From: Sedimentisphaerales bacterium
GTDB lineage: Bacteria > Planctomycetota > Phycisphaerae > Sedimentisphaerales > SG8-4
Length of the DNA stretch: 7,141 nt
NCBI GenBank assembly: GCA_016932895.1
Contig: JAFGCA010000014.1
Span: 1 to 7,141 of the forward strand
Reading direction: 5' to 3'
In this document: piece after piece, positions 6,557 through 7,141 of the stretch
How positions within the stretch are numbered: position 1 is the stretch's first letter
Layout: every line of letters starts with the position of its first letter
Program-made: the position numbers and the translations under genes
The notes under the pieces: generated by a model
What the model was told of the DNA's origin: nothing
Databases searched by the model: none
What the model saw: the letters and a program-made list of their open reading frames with translations, nothing else

Positions 6557-6609
6557 ATTCTCGCGCAGGCGGGAATCCAGGATGCTTCGGTCGTTTCCTG
6601 GACCCCTGC
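6557..6609. repeat. dRS3-like dispersed repeat with attached imperfect hairpin
   Basis: ATTCTC-N8-GGGAAT at 6557-6576 differs by one base from the inverted repeat ATTCCC-N8-GGGAAT (the dRS3-type repeat known from Neisseria; similar elements are widespread in other bacteria), and is followed by the usual CCAGG. It continues into an imperfect stem: GCAGG...TCCAGGA (6565-6582) against TCCTGGACCCCTGC (6596-6609). That larger hairpin resembles a paired-end copy with the second arm partly decayed. Only one copy is in the window, so dispersal cannot be shown here. Confidence 0.6.
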
Positions 6610-6687
6610 CTTCCCAGGGTGTTTTCACACACAAAAGCCGCACGCATGGTCGGCAGCAGGCCGATGCAATGGCAAAATCTTCGCCCG

Positions 6688-6721
6688 GGCGGCGAAATTC
6701 GTTGACGCCGGCGGCAAATTC
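6688..6721 (+). repeat. Near-perfect tandem repeat GGCGGC(G)AAATTC
   Basis: GGCGGCGAAATTC (6688-6700) and GGCGGCAAATTC (6710-6721) differ by one inserted G and start 22 bp apart, two helical turns. They sit just upstream of the ribosome site at 6731 and may be a regulator's tandem half-sites or a chance duplication. Confidence 0.4.
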
Positions 6722-6730
6722 TGTTAGAGA
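6702..6730 (+). promoter_or_regulatory. Possible promoter upstream of the small ORF and chorismate mutase
   Basis: TTGACG (6702-6707, 5 of 6) is followed after 17 bp by TAGAGA (6725-6730), with an extended TG at 6722-6723. The -10 match is poor. If used, transcription would start near 6737, beyond the AAGGAG ribosome site of the small ORF, so this promoter and translation of that ORF from its Shine-Dalgarno are incompatible; one may be false. Confidence 0.3.
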
Positions 6731-6741
6731 AAGGAGTTTTT

Positions 6742-6837
6742 ATGAAATCCGGCCCATCGCGTTGGGATAGTGGAACCTGCCGGGAAATCGTCGGGCACGC
6801 AAGGCTGTGGAGGATCAGCCGGGCGCTTTGGGTGTAA
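6742..6837 (+). CDS. Small ORF (31 codons), possible leader peptide
   Basis: ATG at 6742, TAA at 6835-6837, preceded by AAGGAG (6731-6736) with a 5-nt T spacer, the strongest plus-strand ribosome site in the window. The peptide begins MKSGPSRWDSGTCREIV, is basic, has no signal or membrane segment, and contains three Trp (residues 8, 23 and 30), which is high for its length. It ends 50 bp before the chorismate mutase start and is in another frame, so it is not an N-terminal extension. It could be a leader peptide whose translation senses aromatic amino acids, an unrelated small protein, or a chance ORF. It has no Phe or Tyr codons and I see no clear terminator hairpin with a U-tract after it, so classical attenuation is not demonstrated. 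Confidence 0.4.
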   Translation: MKSGPSRWDSGTCREIVGHARLWRISRALWV

Positions 6838-6887
6838 ACATTGCCCTGCCAAGCGGTTGCCGCGGGAGAGAAGCTTGGGGTAAGCTC

Positions 6888-7141
6888 GTGTCTCTGGATG
6901 ACCTGAGAAACCGAATCGATGAGATCGACAGCCAGTTGGTGGCTCTGCTCAACGAGCGCGCTCGGGTTGTCGTGGAGATCGGCAAGCTCAAGAGCCAGAC
7001 CGACCGGCCTATCTATGCGCCGGACCGCGAGAAGCAGGTGTTGGCCAAGATCGCGCGGGCCAACCAGGGCCCGTTGCCGGACCGTACGCTGGCGGCGATC
7101 TGGCGGGAGCTGATGAGCGGGTCGTTCGTTCTGGAGAAGCC
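6888..7141 (+). CDS. pheA: Chorismate mutase domain (AroQ type), probably the N-terminus of bifunctional PheA; 3'-truncated by the window edge
   Basis: Chorismate mutase converts chorismate to prephenate, the branch point to phenylalanine and tyrosine, in the cytoplasm. The 84 visible codons start at GTG 6888 (GGGG at 6877-6880 lies 7 nt upstream) and the frame stays open at the window end. The sequence is an all-helical AroQ domain: LRNRIDEIDSQLVALLNER (6-24), ARVVVEIGKLK (25-35) and the highly conserved YAPDREKQVL (43-52). Arg7, Arg24, Lys35, Arg47 and Glu48 align with the active-site residues Arg11, Arg28, Lys39, Arg51 and Glu52 of E. coli chorismate mutase. The end, IWRELMSGSFVLEK, resembles the junction to a prephenate dehydratase domain in bifunctional P-proteins, hence the symbol; that second domain is outside the window, so a stand-alone or other fused mutase is not excluded. 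The frame is open further upstream but without an ATG or better ribosome site. Confidence 0.88.
   Translation, partial: MSLDDLRNRIDEIDSQLVALLNERARVVVEIGKLKSQTDRPIYAPDREKQVLAKIARANQGPLPDRTLAAIWRELMSGSFVLEK

Larger units (their letters stand above)
6419..6741. other. Divergent intergenic region between ogt and the chorismate mutase side
   Basis: About 320 bp without a credible protein gene. From left to right it holds the ogt ribosome site and promoter (minus strand), unremarkable sequence to about 6550, a dRS3-like inverted repeat with a further imperfect hairpin (6557-6620), an imperfect hairpin near 6640-6670 (GCA, TCGGC paired with GCCGA, TGC), and a near-perfect 12-13 bp direct repeat (6688-6721). 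Frames that stay open here lack family-like sequence and a supporting ribosome site. Confidence 0.6.

Noticed and set aside
6601..6625. CCCTG-CAGGG hairpin followed by GTTTT as an intrinsic terminator
   Set aside because: The stem is only 5 bp with four Ts and lies in the divergent region, where no plus-strand gene ends upstream; it is better explained as part of the repeat element.
1..7141. CRISPR arrays, tRNA or rRNA genes, insertion sequences, toxin-antitoxin pairs
   Set aside because: I looked for regular direct repeats, cloverleaf features, transposase motifs and terminal inverted repeats and saw none.

Overview
The window is GC-rich bacterial chromosome. A sulfatase, a lipoprotein serpin and a very large PadR-linked membrane protein with carboxypeptidase-regulatory-like domains, found together, point to a Planctomycetota-type organism (Phycisphaerae or a relative). 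This is inferred from gene families only; no rRNA or other taxonomic marker is present.

Layout: (1) 1-1073, plus strand, the 3' part of an arylsulfatase-family gene whose catalytic-Cys/Ser N-terminus lies upstream of the window. (2) 1210-2481, plus strand, a complete lipoprotein serpin with an intact inhibitory hinge. (3) 5709-2486, minus strand, a two-gene unit: a PadR-family repressor (TTG start), then a 961-residue membrane protein whose start codon lies inside the end of padR (34 nt overlap). This large gene ends only 4 bp from the end of the convergent serpin gene. (4) 6418-5882, minus strand, a complete methylated-DNA--protein-cysteine methyltransferase (ogt type) with its own good promoter. 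(5) 6419-6887, mostly non-coding, with a dRS3-like repeat, a short tandem repeat and a 31-codon ORF with a strong ribosome binding site. (6) 6888 to the end, plus strand, the AroQ chorismate mutase domain of what is probably pheA, cut by the window end.

The most interesting unit is the PadR plus large membrane protein pair. The large protein reads as an N-terminal HAAS/DUF1700-like cytoplasmic helical domain, one transmembrane helix, a tandem pair of about 74-residue domains (40 of 74 residues identical, exactly 102 residues apart) that I cannot assign to a family and whose pattern fits a beta-alpha-beta-beta-alpha-beta fold, then a HEAT-like helical region, a Pro/Arg-rich linker and about four beta-sandwich (carboxypeptidase-regulatory-like) modules. 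PadR with a HAAS-type membrane partner is a known pairing; this extracytoplasmic architecture looks like a sensor or adhesion device coupled to a repressor. A cluster of GTATRC-type sites overlaps the predicted padR promoter and suggests autoregulation. The sulfatase, serpin, ogt and pheA genes appear to be separate transcription units with no evident functional link to that pair.
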